A stretch of 64,000 bases of DNA, taken from positions 332,565 to 396,564 of the forward strand of contig JAQGDQ010000203.1 of NCBI GenBank assembly GCA_030141605.1. The letters are read 5' to 3'. How positions within the stretch are numbered: the first letter of the stretch is position 1; each line of letters starts with the position of its first letter. The DNA is from Tubiluchus corallicola (Eukaryota; Priapulida; Priapulimorpha; Priapulimorphida; Tubiluchidae). The translations under genes were made by a program, and so were the position numbers. The notes under the pieces were generated by a model. The model was not told the DNA's origin, ran no database searches, and saw nothing but the letters and a program-made list of their open reading frames with translations. Below are positions 11,601 through 24,632 of the stretch, in pieces.

Positions 11601-14600
11601 GCCAAGCACTCAACTTCTGCGCAAATATTTGCTAGGTTTTGCTTAAGTTTTTGTTTAAGTTTTGACGTAAATCACTTACACTTGGCTATACATTTGCTTA
11701 CACTCCTTTCACCAGCTTATTTTTAAATCTGCTTAGGTTACTCATCTACTTTTACTTGCATTAGTTTTGTTAGTATACCTTGATTACATTTGTTTACATT
11801 ATTTACACTTGCCAACAGTTGCACACATTACTTCTGTTAGGTTATTTTGTTTACATTTGTTTATATAGTTACATTTACTTCAATTTGTTGGCATTGCTCC
11901 TATCGTCTTACTTCGTTTACACACGCCTACATCACTTACCTGCTCCACCATACCACTACATTATGTCTGCTAACTTACTTTGTTGAATTTGCTTAGATTA
12001 CTTACCTTAGATTATAATTCCTTTTCATAGTACAAGAAAAACATAGTATAAAACTTATTCATTTAAACTGTTACCTACGTTTTTATGCATCTTTTTGTGC
12101 AAAAATCGTTCTAATTTTAAAATAGATCAACCAAAAATTTCTAGACTTTGCACAACTCACTTATTGGCTTTCTTTGTTTGCAAAATGTTAAAATGGTTTT
12201 TAATTTGTACTATAATTCTGTAAATATTTATTGTGTTTTACATCCAGCTAATATTTACTAAATTTTTATAAACGTGAAACAATAAATTGAGTTTCAAATA
12301 AAAAAATGTAATAGGAAGTTAATTGTTTCCTAAGAATAAAGGCAGCTGCAGTTCTACTAGCATGAGAATACACGTAATAACATGACATGATCAGTCAAAC
12401 GTCTTGAGAATAATAAATTTCTCGTAAAAGCGTTATTGTCCAGAGTAGATTTATTGTATGTGCAGCTGAGCGTAGTTATACTGAGTATGTAGCCTTGGAC
12501 TATAGTGCGAGAGAGAGAAAGAGAGATTGAAATAATATTTCGAACAGTTAAGTTCATATATTTACAAATCCACGCAATTTCACACAAATACATACATGAA
12601 TAAATGTATACTTGAATAATTAAATAACTTGGTGTCAATATTGTAATGCTGGCGATGGTGTCGATTCACTGCAGTACACTTCATTGTAAAACGTGAATTA
12701 GCGAAAAAACAGAGAATTTTTGTAAAATGAACTGGCCAGAACCCAGTGTGCTCCATGTTAATTCTACGGAACAGGTGCTGAGATGTTAATCGCATCTGTC
12801 AGTCAGCCAGTGGAACCGATGAGACCACTCCATATCACCTACTCATAGCTGCTATTCAATGCCGATATGGAATGGCTTCGTAATGTATTAAACCATCACA
12901 ATGTGGTGGTAGGGGTGAAAAGAAATGTCATTTCGCCGCCGTAACTATTAGCTAAAAGTTTAAACACAATTGCTTTTTCGTTCTCAGCATTACAGACAGA
13001 CAGTTCTAAACAGATTGTGTTGCACTTTGTTGCCTATATAATAAAGTTCCCCACTTCTTTCTAATTATGCATGGTGAAACAGACATCACTTTTAAACATA
13101 CAAATTACATTTGAACTGCTGTTCGTACGGATTAGTAAGCTATTTACATATCTTCTGTGTATTACCACGAATTATTTTAAATTTAGTTGTATAGACATAG
13201 ATCTGCGAAATAGTCGATATAAAATTTTTCAAATCTTCTTTATTTGAATTTTTTCACAAATCTTTGCGTTTGTTTGTTAAAACATCTGTCAGATCATACA
13301 AATCACCAGATATGTTAATGGAATTAAACATAATTGTTATAATTATCACAAAAACGAGACAAAATAGAGATAATTTAAACTAATTTTTAACCTTAAGTAG
13401 CAATAGTTATCCAGAAGCTATGAAAGCAAGACACTGACAATAACTGTAGAGGCAAGCGAATTAAACTCTCTACCGGTACACGCCGAAAAGCCAAGATATG
13501 TATGGTTGTGGAAATGCGACTAACCCTTCTAGTCCTATCACCAGAGGCTCTGAAAGGGCAAATAAAATAACTTGAGTAATGGCTTAAACCGCTTGTTGAC
13601 TTATCGTCAAAAATCTAAATACACTGCACCCTGTAATGGTGCGAGTAATTAATTAGTCAAGCTATAAATAGTACAGCTGCGTCACCGTGCCAATAAGAGA
13701 CTTGAAATGACAGTATTTCTCAAGAATGATTAACATCTCAATGTGAACGCGTTACGAGCAGCTATCTTAAAAGGCGCTGTTATTGCTGAATAAGTCATTT
13801 TGACTTCGATGGTCGAAATGGAATGTCGGGTACCATATCTGACTTCATCATTTACAAATAAGGGAATGATGTGGTATTTTTGATTGATTAAATAAGAAGG
13901 AACGTTGGCTAAACAATGTTGGACGCCCCCTGGGTTTGTAAAACGTCATCTGAAGCTTTTAGTCCATTTCTAACTTTTACCCTGGCGACTGGCGTGCTGT
14001 CCATGCTTTTAGTGGGCTTCTAAGTTTTGTCCCAGTGAGATTTCAACGCTGAAATGTTCGTCTCAGCCTCTTACATCAGTTTATGATTAACGTCATTATC
14101 AAGGAAACGATGCCATGGCATATCGTTGTAGTTCTAAAACTGTGCAAGAAGATGTAATATTCCACAGGCTCTGAAATGCTCTAAAAGTTTTGTTATTGTA
14201 TGGCGAAAGAGGCGAATTCATACATTTAAGCCGCTAGACATAATTTACAGGATTTTTTAGACACGGTACAAGAGCAAAAACTACAGCGTCTATGACTTGA
14301 ATCAAATGAAGACTACACCCATTCAAATGAGTGTAACAAACCACAAGTTAAACTTTCTATCTTCTGTGTGTAAAGCCCCTACTGTGCTCTAGAGTCTAGA
14401 TAATCTGGATCCAGGCGGAAACGCATTTTAATTGATGTTATTAGTTTACTATCTGCTTATATCAAGTATGGCATGGCAACACACTGAACATCTGATAATT
14501 TACACTGACAAGCTGCTCAGTAGGGAAGCCTATACTCCTGTTTAGAATATACATGTCTTCCATGTTGTTTAACAAGCTGCAATCCACTTTTCTAGTTTAT

Positions 14601-16479
14601 ATTACTTTATAATTGCAGGGAATACGATATCAGCGGGGGGCATTTCCACCAAGGTAGTCCTGCCAACCTTGTCAACCAAAAAAAGGTTAAACCTTAAATT
14701 GTAAAAAATGTTTTGCAATAATGACGGTGTTGGTGTGAGTAATGTAGATCAGGATGGTGTATCATCTAAGATAATGATCATAGCGATGGTGGAAGCAATT
14801 GTGTTAGGGGTGGTAGTGAGAGCAGCGATGGTGACTGTTATGGTGTAAGAGGGAGTATTAGTGATGAGAATTCTGTAATTTATAAAGGAGACAAATCACT
14901 CAAATCGAACTTGTTGTTAAAGTTTGCAGGGGCAACCTCGCGAATATTCTTTTAGATTCGCCATGATACAAGATTTTTACATTATAGTCACATACGCGAT
15001 TAGTTGCCAATAGCCATTAGGTTCTCTATCGATAGGTATAAATTACACTGCAAACCATAGCTGCCCACAGCGGAAATAGAATCTAACCCATACCCACTAG
15101 CCTGGCTAATCTAGTTTCCAAAATAGCCACATACACATAAACAACCGCGTTCTGTTCTTGTCGTCCGCTAGGCCAAAATACAAACTATATCGCTCAGAGT
15201 AGACGTTTGTTAGGGTTGCCACTTAACAATGTAAGGGTCACTCATGCAATGCGCTGGAATGTATATTGTATTATCCTGTACTTGTATGTCAATTTAATTA
15301 GAAAAGAGTTGGTGACAACAACACGTGACCTGATGTAAAAATATTAAGTAGCTGCCAGGCCGTTGCGCCAAACTCTTTTCTCTGACGTGTGCCGTGATGT
15401 GATATGTAAAGGAATGCAATGCAATGTAGTGCAGTGCAACATATGGTGGAGTAATAGTATACGAACAAAATGATTTGTAATGGTAGTATAAATGGGGACA
15501 GCATTTTATTTCTGAAAATTTTAATTGTTGCTAAATATGTAGCCGAAGCAGCACAAAAAATCAGAAAAACTATGATTTTTTATGTTTTTAACAAAAATTT
15601 AAGCGAAAAGTTTCATAATTCCTTGAATGAGTTATTCGATATGTGGTAAATTTCATCCGAGATTTTTACCAGTGTAACGTTAAACCATACAAAATATTCA
15701 ATATTTAAACTTTTATTATCAGAAAAACATTACTTTTCTTTTTACTATTAGAAAAATTTCGTGAGTTAAACTGATCTAATCTGGAGGACGTGTTTTAAAA
15801 ATGGGGACGCTGAATCCGCAAAAAATGGGCCTATAAATTTTTATCGGCTACATATCGTCAGATAAAATAAATTTGGCTACGGCCCATAAATCACCGTAGA
15901 CGTTGGAAAATCTCTTTAGGTCAAGGTCTGCTGTTGTGCCTGTTGAATCTCCTAGCAACATCTAAAGAACAAGGACATTTATTAAGATGAAAGTGCTATG
16001 ATTGATCGGTGTTAATTTTGGTTCTCCGCTCAGTAAACTTGCATTTGGTAAACCTGTACGGCTACTGCACTTCCTTCGGTTAGAATTTAATCGACTGATA
16101 AATGTGTGTAGTTGATAGACCTGCACTGCCACTCCATTTTCTGCTGATATCTCTTAGCTGACCTGCTAAAGCTGTTCTGGTAGTCTGCTACTGTATTCCT
16201 ACTGTTAACATTTAGCTGACGGCTAAAAGTGCGCTGCTGTTAAACCTAGAGCTTGCTTCTTAACAACAAGAAGTTCAATAACAATATAGGTTTACCTATT
16301 GAATTTCTTATTGTTAATGTTTAGTTGATTTGATAGTGCGTTGTTGGTAAATATGTACTGAACTTCCTAATATTAGCAAATACCTGACTGCTGTTAGTGT
16401 GTACTGCTCCTAAGTTGTGGTACTACTGCACTTCCGACAGTTAGGATTTACCTAACGTGCTAAGGGCGCATGAGCGACG
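8646..16479. other. Long intergenic block without a supported gene
   Basis: No open frame here shows a domain. The frames at 10928-11128, 11780-11986 and 12357-12795 are short and of low complexity. A purine-rich GTGATGG-like cryptic repeat lies at about 14735-14860. A possible LINE 3' end is given separately. Confidence 0.55.
9880..10030 (+). repeat. Possible LINE 3' end with (AAATA)n tail
   Basis: A T-rich stretch followed by AAATGAAATAAAATAAAATAA resembles the 3' end of a 5'-truncated LINE. There is no coding remnant to confirm it. Confidence 0.25.
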
Positions 16480-16910
16480 TTTCATGGTACCCACACACCA
16501 TACTGGTACATGGTACCCACACTGTACCGCCTCTCTATACATTTCTCTTTGTGCGTATGACCTCAGCACCTATATAAAGAGGGGTTACAAATCTCTGCAT
16601 TCAATTCACGCTGTTTTTGGCTTTTTGGCTTGCTAGATCATGTCTGGTTTACTAACTCATCTTTGCTGGCTTGCTACAGCACAGATGAGCAGAGTTATGC
16701 ATCTGTTCAGGCTAGTTATGCATACGTTATGTTCAGCTATGCATAAGTTTAGTACAGCTAGTTCAATCCAGCCTATAAAATTAATAAATTATTATTGGTC
16801 TACCGGCGACAGTTTGGAGGCTTCCTCAACGTGTCGTCCGGAAAAAGTGAAGTCAAATAAATTAGCTATTGATATGATGAACAGCGACATAAGCCACTTA
16901 TCATGCTAAT
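16480..16910 (+). repeat. LTR-like or promoter-like stretch with TATA box and AATAAA
   Basis: A strong TATA box (TATATAAAG, about 16571) lies downstream of two direct copies of CATGGTACCCACAC (about 16485 and 16508). It is followed about 200 bp later by AATAAATTATTATTGG and a GC-richer block. Promoter, short transcribed part, poly(A) signal and U5-like tail occur in LTR order. An 89-codon frame at 16640-16909 has no recognisable domain. A solo LTR is my preferred reading, but I did not find clear TG/CA ends or a target duplication. Confidence 0.3.
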
Positions 16911-19900
16911 TAATGTAGCGAGAGATGTTTGCAGCCTGGATACGCTTACATAATGTAATTGCTGTGCTTGACTTCATGTAGATAATTATGTGATAATCTA
17001 TATTGGGTAATTTTCATGTAATCTGCATTAACAGATGATTCTTACAAATCGACAGCAGTGATAGAAAGGGTCGGTATCTTTAATACCACAATAGTAAGCA
17101 GTTTTTAACCAGCCTTTCTTCTTAACTTTTTTCACGCCGACAATTTGGTGTGTTTCTTCCATTTTTTTCCTTTTCATCCCGCTTACTTGGTCTGTATGTT
17201 TGCCTATTCTATGGGAACAAAGCCCTGCTGTAGTCTGCTGCTAGAGTGATTAAGCGAAGTTGTGAATTACAGCAAAAAGCTAATGAAAACAAAAAACAAA
17301 AACTGAAGTGTACGATTGTTCAGTATGACATCTTGTTGTACACGCTGTTAACTTAAGAGACAGTAAGGCTGTTTCTTGGCATATAGAAAAAAGTGATTAA
17401 TAGAGTAGTCTTAGTTGCTGCATGAACACCAGAGCTTTTACGTTTCATTATGATTATTACATAAAATTGTTTTTCTAAATTCTCTTATAAGTATGAGGCA
17501 CTTGGTGCTAGCAGTTAAACTGTCCCACAAGTATTTGGTTTATTTAGTGGCATTTTGTGTGTTTTCCCTTCGTGGCGTTTTCTGTGCAAGATTAATGATT
17601 GCGTTTATTGATTTTTTGTCTTTTTCTCATGTGGCTTCTATGTAATCCATGAAAAATTACTGCTGGTGTTATCATTATAAAATTTTCAAAAACAAAATGG
17701 TTACATTTTTTATCCTTTTAACTTTTACATAAAGATAGTTCACAGCGTGAATTGACACGCCGCGTCTTAATTTTCATTTTTTCAACGTGTGTCTTTATCA
17801 ATGACGAGTAAATTACAAAACTAATAGTGCCAAATAAGTAATATTAAAATAAATTTAATGAATACCCAAAAGTCCCATTAGTAGGGAAAAGACTGAGAAT
17901 ATGAAAGTAGCAAAATCATTGGTAGAAGAGTGGCAGCTACTTCTACTGTACATAATGCTGAAAGGACATTAAGTTAGCTGTGGTTAGCAAACCACGCTGA
18001 TTGAATTTGCCCATGTAATCTATAAACTGCTGATAGTTAATTAGAGCTGCGAGGCTGAACACCATGCATAGTTAAAACCAATCGGTCACGTGATCAGTCA
18101 CGTGGTCACTGCTTGGTTTCTCCTGTAGCTGACTCCTTAAATCTGCACAAGCTGCTAAATCCAAATGACAAGCGAATTGCGTCATTTTGCAATTACCGAG
18201 TGTTAAAACAAAATGTTGTTTTTGTACGCTGTTGACAAATTGTTCAAATTTGTGGAAACTGAAAGCAGTTAAGATAACGCATATTTGCCTGTGAAAGGTT
18301 CCTGTTTTGTTACTAAATAGCAAGATTGAAATGAACAATAGAGTAGAAAAAATTTCAAGAAATCGTGAACAAAAACACTTAGAAATGACAAAAAGAGCCA
18401 GAACTGGACTTTTCACAATTTTTGATTATCCTATGATCTAAGTACTGATAACTTCAACTGTATATAGGTCAATAATATAATCACCGATTGTGCCAATTAA
18501 TCACCTTATTACTTATTAGTGATTGGATTTTGTTCTCATAGATTTGTAAATACGCAGGGGAAGAAAGAGGGATGAAAAGAGAAAAAATGTGGGAGGAACA
18601 AATCGAAGTTTCGACGTGAAAAGAGTTAAGAAGAAAAAAATAGGAAAAGAATAAAAACTCGACAACTAGAAAGCCACTCTGTAGAGTTCACTCAGCTCAG
18701 ACTTTTCCATTACAAGAATACACTTAATAAATAAAATAGATTTCCTTTAGTAATTCTTGATCGATAATTAACAAAAATGAAAATCATACCACTCCACAAA
18801 ATTTCAAGGAAATCGGTTAAGTAGTTTTTACGTAATCCTGCTAACAGACAAACCAACAAACCAACGGCTATGAAAGCATACCCTCCATGGCAGTAGTTGG
18901 GGTGTCAGATTTGTGGAAGGTCGAAAATGTCGGAAAGAAAGCTTGTCCAGAAAAAAGAAAGCTAATATAAAAAGAAATTCAAAAAATGTATAATTTTGTA
19001 TTAATGTTCTGATATTGATAACAGAACGATTTTGAATTTGAAAAATCAGATTTAAAACGGCTATCAGCTTATAAAGCTTCTTCATTCTTGACAACAGAAT
19101 TCACCACGTCATGTCTAATACCAACACTCTTTTCATAATAAAAACAACAAAATCATTGTTGAAAAATTAATTCAGAGTTAATAGATGTTTAATATTTGAA
19201 TTCGGTCTGATTGCAGAGGCGTGTGGACTACTTCACACTGTGAAATAAGCCAGGAAGCTTCTTGTCCTTACCAGGCTTGAAAAAAATTGAAACAAAAAAA
19301 AAGCTGTAGAGGTCGTACGTTACGTACACTGTGACGTTTTCTAGCATCTTTTTAGCATTATTATTTGCTCAGAAAAGAAGCCCACCGGTTTACTGCTACA
19401 TAGCAACAGCGGCATCAGCAGCAACTGCAACAACCGTCTTCGCAATTTTACTTTATTTCTTCAAAAGTCCGTTTTAATTAATTAGGTAAATTTGCTTGTT
19501 ACAGCTTGTAAACAGCTGTGCGCAATTAATTAGTCAAGTCGTTTGCTGAACATGTAAAACTGATCAACCATTACATCTGTTTATTACGTTTATGTAGGGT
19601 GACGTATTCTAATGAATTCCTGTTGGGATTCAACAACAATAATTAAAATTTTATTGCTATGATTTGTGGAAAACCACTATTCATTTCATGTATTTAGTAA
19701 AGTAGATCTGAGATTAAAGTCATGGAGACGGTTTAACCAAATCGGTTTTGAATTTGTTGTGAATTGGGTGGGTGGAATTATGGTATAGAAGTCAAAGAAA
19801 TTCAGTTCATTTCTGGGGTTTATTAAACAAAAATCAATCAAAATTTAAAAGAAGCATTAATCTATATTCAGGAATTTTACGCCGAGGACGCTTCAGTTCT

Positions 19901-21018
19901 GATATCAAGATCGAAGACTAATACTGTTAAAGATTTTGTCGGAAAGATAATATGATATCTGCCAAGCTTGATAGAATTACATTATATAGTTAAGTTGGAA
20001 AGTTTAGTTAGCTAAAGCCAGAAATGAGTTGGAGTCAAGCCTTAAGTTACTGAATATTTTTCATTTTTATAGTACAAAAATTCAGAATAGTTTAGTAGTA
20101 TTATTTGATGTACAAATAATTGTAATCTATAGGTTATAGTCTATAATCCATTATTGTAATCTCTCCTGCTTTTACTAAATTTGAAAATATCTAGTGACTT
20201 TAAAAGTGAAATCAAACAAAAATATGGAAACTGTGTCAGAAACACTTAATTCTAATAGTTATGGGTCTTGGCCAGAATAGAATTGAATCACACAGCACGC
20301 ATTTTTGCACCTAGTCCATAGGTTTTGTGAATTTACATGGCAAATAGCCTTAGCAAACATGCGATATTACGATATTATCGATACAACTTTTCGATATTAA
20401 AACGGGTGCTAATGATCAAGGTTTTAGCTAAATGTCAGAAATTTAGATTGATTAGATTAATCGTAATTCTAGACACGTGAAACACGATTTTTTTTGTAAT
20501 TTTAAGATATGCATTTGACAAACAAGTGCTAACAAATGTAAATAAATTGGCACAGGAAAATGTCACACTTAGTAAATATGTGTTTATGGTTAGCGTTACA
20601 GTGGGTGATAATTATTTTAGTTATTTTTATCTTTGCCAAGGAAGTTGCGCTTCAACAAAGTTTGTTTGTCTGTTTGTTTGGTTGCCCTTTGTCAGTTATG
20701 GCAGTAAGCCTACTACGCCAGAACTTGACGACCGAACACTTTGTACAAAAAGCATTCGTGAAGCACTTCGTGGGGGTCTCAGAGGAAATATCTAGTACAT
20801 CTTTTTTGCTATCTCCGCTTAGGCAAACAACTACGAGTTAGTTGCAGTTCCATTCTCGCTTGTATATTAAAACTGTGTAACGCTGCATATAACCTTCACT
20901 TATTAAGGTGTATAACCTAATAAGGTGAGTTACTATATATATATGCTGTCTATGTGTAGAGACACGTATATATTTGTCAGTCTATTAATGCGCCAAAATT
21001 AATGGCTAAAAAGTAGAT
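16911..21018. other. Intergenic, no supported gene
   Basis: The 114-codon minus frame at 18072-18416 and the overlapping plus frames at 20526-20841 have no recognisable domain or splice context and are left as chance. A CCAAT/E-box cluster at 18078-18104 is listed separately. Confidence 0.5.
18078..18104. promoter_or_regulatory. CCAAT box next to two CACGTG E-boxes
   Basis: CCAAT at 18078-18082 is followed by TCACGTGA at 18086-18093 and a second CACGTG at 18099-18104. The E-box centres lie 12 bp apart, close to one helical turn. CACGTG is the palindromic target of USF, MITF/TFE and Myc-type bHLH-ZIP factors. No gene was found next to it, so a regulatory role is inference. Confidence 0.35.
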
Positions 21019-21305
21019 AAACACTGTGTGGAACGTTCGTGCATTATTGATTATAAATCTATTTAATGAACAAATATTATAAGTCTTTTGCTAGTCTATA
21101 TAACACCAATGCAGGTATATTTTTGTATTACTGCCTGTTTACCTTTGTGTTAAAATTTTTTAATCACCAAAATCAGACGAATAAGTTTACGATTGTTCGG
21201 CTTTGCTAGAGATCTGTTTCTTACTGAGCGCATTCTAGTTTTATTACAGAAATCAAGTACATTAAAATAGCATACATGCCATTTTTCCTGTGTCATTTTT
21301 ACCGC
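21019..21305 (-). repeat. Dispersed repeat, copy A (partner at 54693-55048)
   Basis: The reverse complement of this stretch matches 54693-55048 over most of its length. Shared blocks include AACTAGAATGCGC, AAACTTATTCGTCTGATT, TTATATAGACTAG and ATAATCAATAATGCACGAA. No coding content or end structure is evident, so it is an interspersed repeat of unknown class. Confidence 0.75.
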
Positions 21306-21649
21306 GCACCTGCTAACACGTGTTGAACTTCACCTGCGTGTACCATCATCGTCATCATCGGGCTTCTTATCTTGTAATTCTTAACGGGAAATTTTTTTGT
21401 CTTGATAAACAGAGCCTTGCCAGCTTTCTGAAGGAGATTAATGTAAACCTAATCAAAATAAACTAAGAATTCTAGTTTTGTAGACCGGAATTCATATTTT
21501 CACCCTTCTAATAACCTTCTTACGTTAAGTAGCTACTAGCTTTGTTTGGAGCTAAATTTGTATAGAAAATAAAAATGTAAATTTTAGATTCTTTTGAAGA
21601 AAAATTATTTTAACAGCAATTTACTCTGGGAAAACTTAGAAATTTGGAA

Positions 21650-22240
21650 TGGAAGTACTAACGTGCTTGGATCCGGCACGTCATATTTGTAGCTCGTTTC
21701 TTGTAAATTTAATGGTTTCTTTAAGCTTTTATTTTTGCCATGGCCCGTTTTATTCGTGAAAATCTACAATTTTGCTACGATGACGAAATGCGTTTGTTTT
21801 TATCAGCACTGTCTATCAGGTATAAAACCGCAGATACATAATGGCCTCGTCGGTTCAGTGGATAGGCAGAAGGTGTTTTTAACAACTCAGCACTTGTTCT
21901 TGTCAGCCAACATGTAGACCTCGAAGTAGATTCCTGGCTAGTCTCTGTTTAAATTCGTGTTTCGAGTTCAATGTGTATCAGCATCATCGTTATAATATAT
22001 TAGAATGACAGAAGCCCAACAATATAATTAATGCCTAGGTCAGATCCATTTAACGGGCATATTTGAGGGCATATTGGGAAAGTGAAAAGTCGGCGTTCGT
22101 TAGGGTCTGCGCAATGGTTTCTATAATGAAATCCGTGGCCTGTGATAGCCTTCAAAGTTAAATGCGACGCAAACACCTTCAATAACATGACCAAGCTTTC
22201 GGTATTTCGTGCTTCGTGCCGGATCCAATAACTAGTGCAT
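21650..22240. repeat. Possible DNA-transposon remnant with inverted TTGGATCCGGCACG
   Basis: TTGGATCCGGCACG at about 21667 recurs inverted at about 22216. A related block (ACTAACGTGCTTGGATCCAGCACGT) lies at about 31550, followed in both places by a TTAATGGTTT motif. Two related insertions of one repeat family fit this best, but the boundaries are vague. Confidence 0.35.
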
Positions 22241-23836
22241 TGTCACACATTTGTTACTTATTCAACGAAGGTCACTTGCTAACCTCTTTTATTGCTACTT
22301 CCATAAAAGTTTCTTCTAATGTAGATGGTGGCTTCGTTGGTCGTCTCATGTTCTTTTACAAGTAGAGTACCTGAAGTAAAGCAAGTCAAATACATAATTT
22401 ATTAGCAACCGATGTGAACTAAAATTTGTAAAAGTTTGTATTTCATCATTAATTCAGTACAAGATTCGGTTTGTATTAGAGCGATCTTATAGTATTCGGT
22501 TCTAATTTTTATTAATTTAACCGCTACAAAATAGTAAATATCTGTATATCAAAAGTTTATGAATAGTTTTTAAAATCCTCATTATCAGTTGTCGATGGAA
22601 AAACACATTATGAATTTCATTTTACTTTTGTAAGTGCAAGTTTACATACTTAAAATAACAACAGTTTGACAAAATCTGTTTATTTCTTCGGTTCTGGCCT
22701 ATAAGTTACTAATGAGAGTCGAATACATTTCCCAATAACAGAGAAATGAGGCAAACGCGCAAAGGCAAATTTGAACGTTTGCCGTAAGAAGCCGCGACCA
22801 TTAGAAATTTGAAGCTGGGAGTGAACAAATATACAGACTACATTAATAATTTAAATCTGTGGAAATCGCTAGTTTTAAAATGATAAAGTTTTGAACATTA
22901 TTAGGCTTCATTCATTAGCAGAAACGTCGCACAGTTAATTCTTATTTTTAACAAGGCATGCGCCATTCTATTCCCTTTATATTAATCTGCAAATTATGTG
23001 GATGAACTAGGTTTATTTATTACATTTTGACACAAAGAACAGCGCACACCAATGATGCAGTGTAAGAATCACACAAACGCATACAATTAGACTAGAAATG
23101 TACACCAAAATATAAAGTACGCATAAAAAGTAATATAAGTCGACGTGTTTATCTGCAAATGTCTACAACTGTAATACGTTTCATGTTGTTTATCAGCCAC
23201 TGCTGTCTACGAAATTGAATGTGGTAAAAACACATTTGTAGAAATTCCTGAAACAGTAGCTACAGGCACTTTTCTAAGAATGTAAATTATGCTCTCAGTA
23301 AAAACTGACATTTTTTGATATTGTTACACGAAGGTCCACTGGCTTCCAGATAAATTTTTCGTAAACTAAGATATTTGTATAATCTTTATATTGTCTCGCT
23401 GTAAGAATGCCACTGAAGCTTGACACGCGCTGCAAAGGGAGGTAGAATATTGTAATTATTATAGACCACTGTTTCACTGAATAATTGATCACGTGATAAC
23501 ATATATACGTCTCTCTCGCTGCTTTCTATCGCTGGGGAGTTAAAACATAATGGAAATTGTATCAAGCTAACCGTAATGGCACATGGGTAGTAAGACTATG
23601 TAGACTTGCTTCAGTGTAACATATTTTAAATGTCTATAGTAAATAGACCTTTAGGCGGTAGTCGACACACGGCTACGGCAATTGTTACTAGTCGTAAAGT
23701 ATAAGATGTGAGGTGTTTATCACCCAAATTAACATATCACGTATTTTATTCATAAATAATTTGAACAACAGTTCAGGACATGTGATGATAGCAAAAGTAC
23801 GTTAAATGAATAAAATTGCCCAGTTTGAGCAGGATA
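22241..23836. other. Intergenic, nothing recognised
   Basis: No supported gene, RNA or named repeat. Confidence 0.6.
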
Positions 23837-24018
23837 ATACATATAAAACATCACTTTAAAAAAATTACAATATATAAAACTTAGGTTTAAAACAATTACT
23901 ATATATAAAACACAGGTTTCAAACAATTACATTATATAAATATACGTTTAGAACGATTACAATCTAACATTTACACAATTGCATTTATTTATCTATTTAT
24001 TTATTTATTTATTTATTA
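23837..24018. repeat. TATATAAA-rich minisatellite (about 31 bp, 4 copies) plus (ATTT)n
   Basis: Units like AATTACTATATATAAAACAC plus GGTTT repeat at about 31-bp spacing up to about 23966. After a short gap they are followed by TTTA repeats (23988-24018). Each minisatellite unit carries a TATA-like core. Confidence 0.7.
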
Positions 24019-24630
24019 TTAACAATTGCGTTTAACAGTAATGCACAAAAAACAATTAAGAAACTAACCAAGTAATAATTACACAGAGAGATGATCTGAA
24101 AATTTGAAATTAGTTAAAAGATAAATGAGATTCTTTTAAAGCTTGGTAAAACACATCGGCAAAATTGAAAGTTTACATTTCGATGTCAAGATGGACTGAG
24201 TCATTCCAACTCGGGTATGCTGTTGAATAGAGAATATGTGGGTAATGTTGTAATCTTTCTTATTTTCTTGAATATTTTTGATGAAAGACTGGTTATAGAT
24301 CTTACCTTGTGTGGTCATTAGTCTTGTTTGGGAGCGTATGTGCACCTTTTATCCTTATTTTACACTTACTTACATTGATTTTCCTGACTTTATTTCATTG
24401 ATCTTAATTAACCTGGTTTGACTTGCTTACGTTGAATTTGTTGTGACATTTGGAGGCTGCTATCGCTACGTTCTTTCGCCAAAATTACAGGCTTCTGTAA
24501 TTTAATTTATAGTTCAAAAAGTCTGTAGTCTTCTAATGAATTTTTTTTAAACTAACAACAAACTGTTATAATTAAGAATTGGGGTAAATTTCTGCATTTC
24601 ACGTTATTTATTGTTTATCTGAATAAAAAC
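24019..24630. other. Intergenic, nothing recognised
   Basis: A short minus open frame (24136-24345) has no recognisable content. Confidence 0.6.
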
Positions 24631-24632
24631 TA

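Noticed and set aside
18072-18416. 114-codon minus frame
   Set aside because: Its end (DHVTDHVTDWF) is produced by the repeated TCACGTGA motif, and no domain is visible elsewhere.
21841-21980. tRNA-like stretch (CGGTTCAGTGGATAGGC ... GTTTCGAGTTC)
   Set aside because: The A-box similarity is weak and the spacing to a B box is too long; not enough for a tRNA or SINE call.
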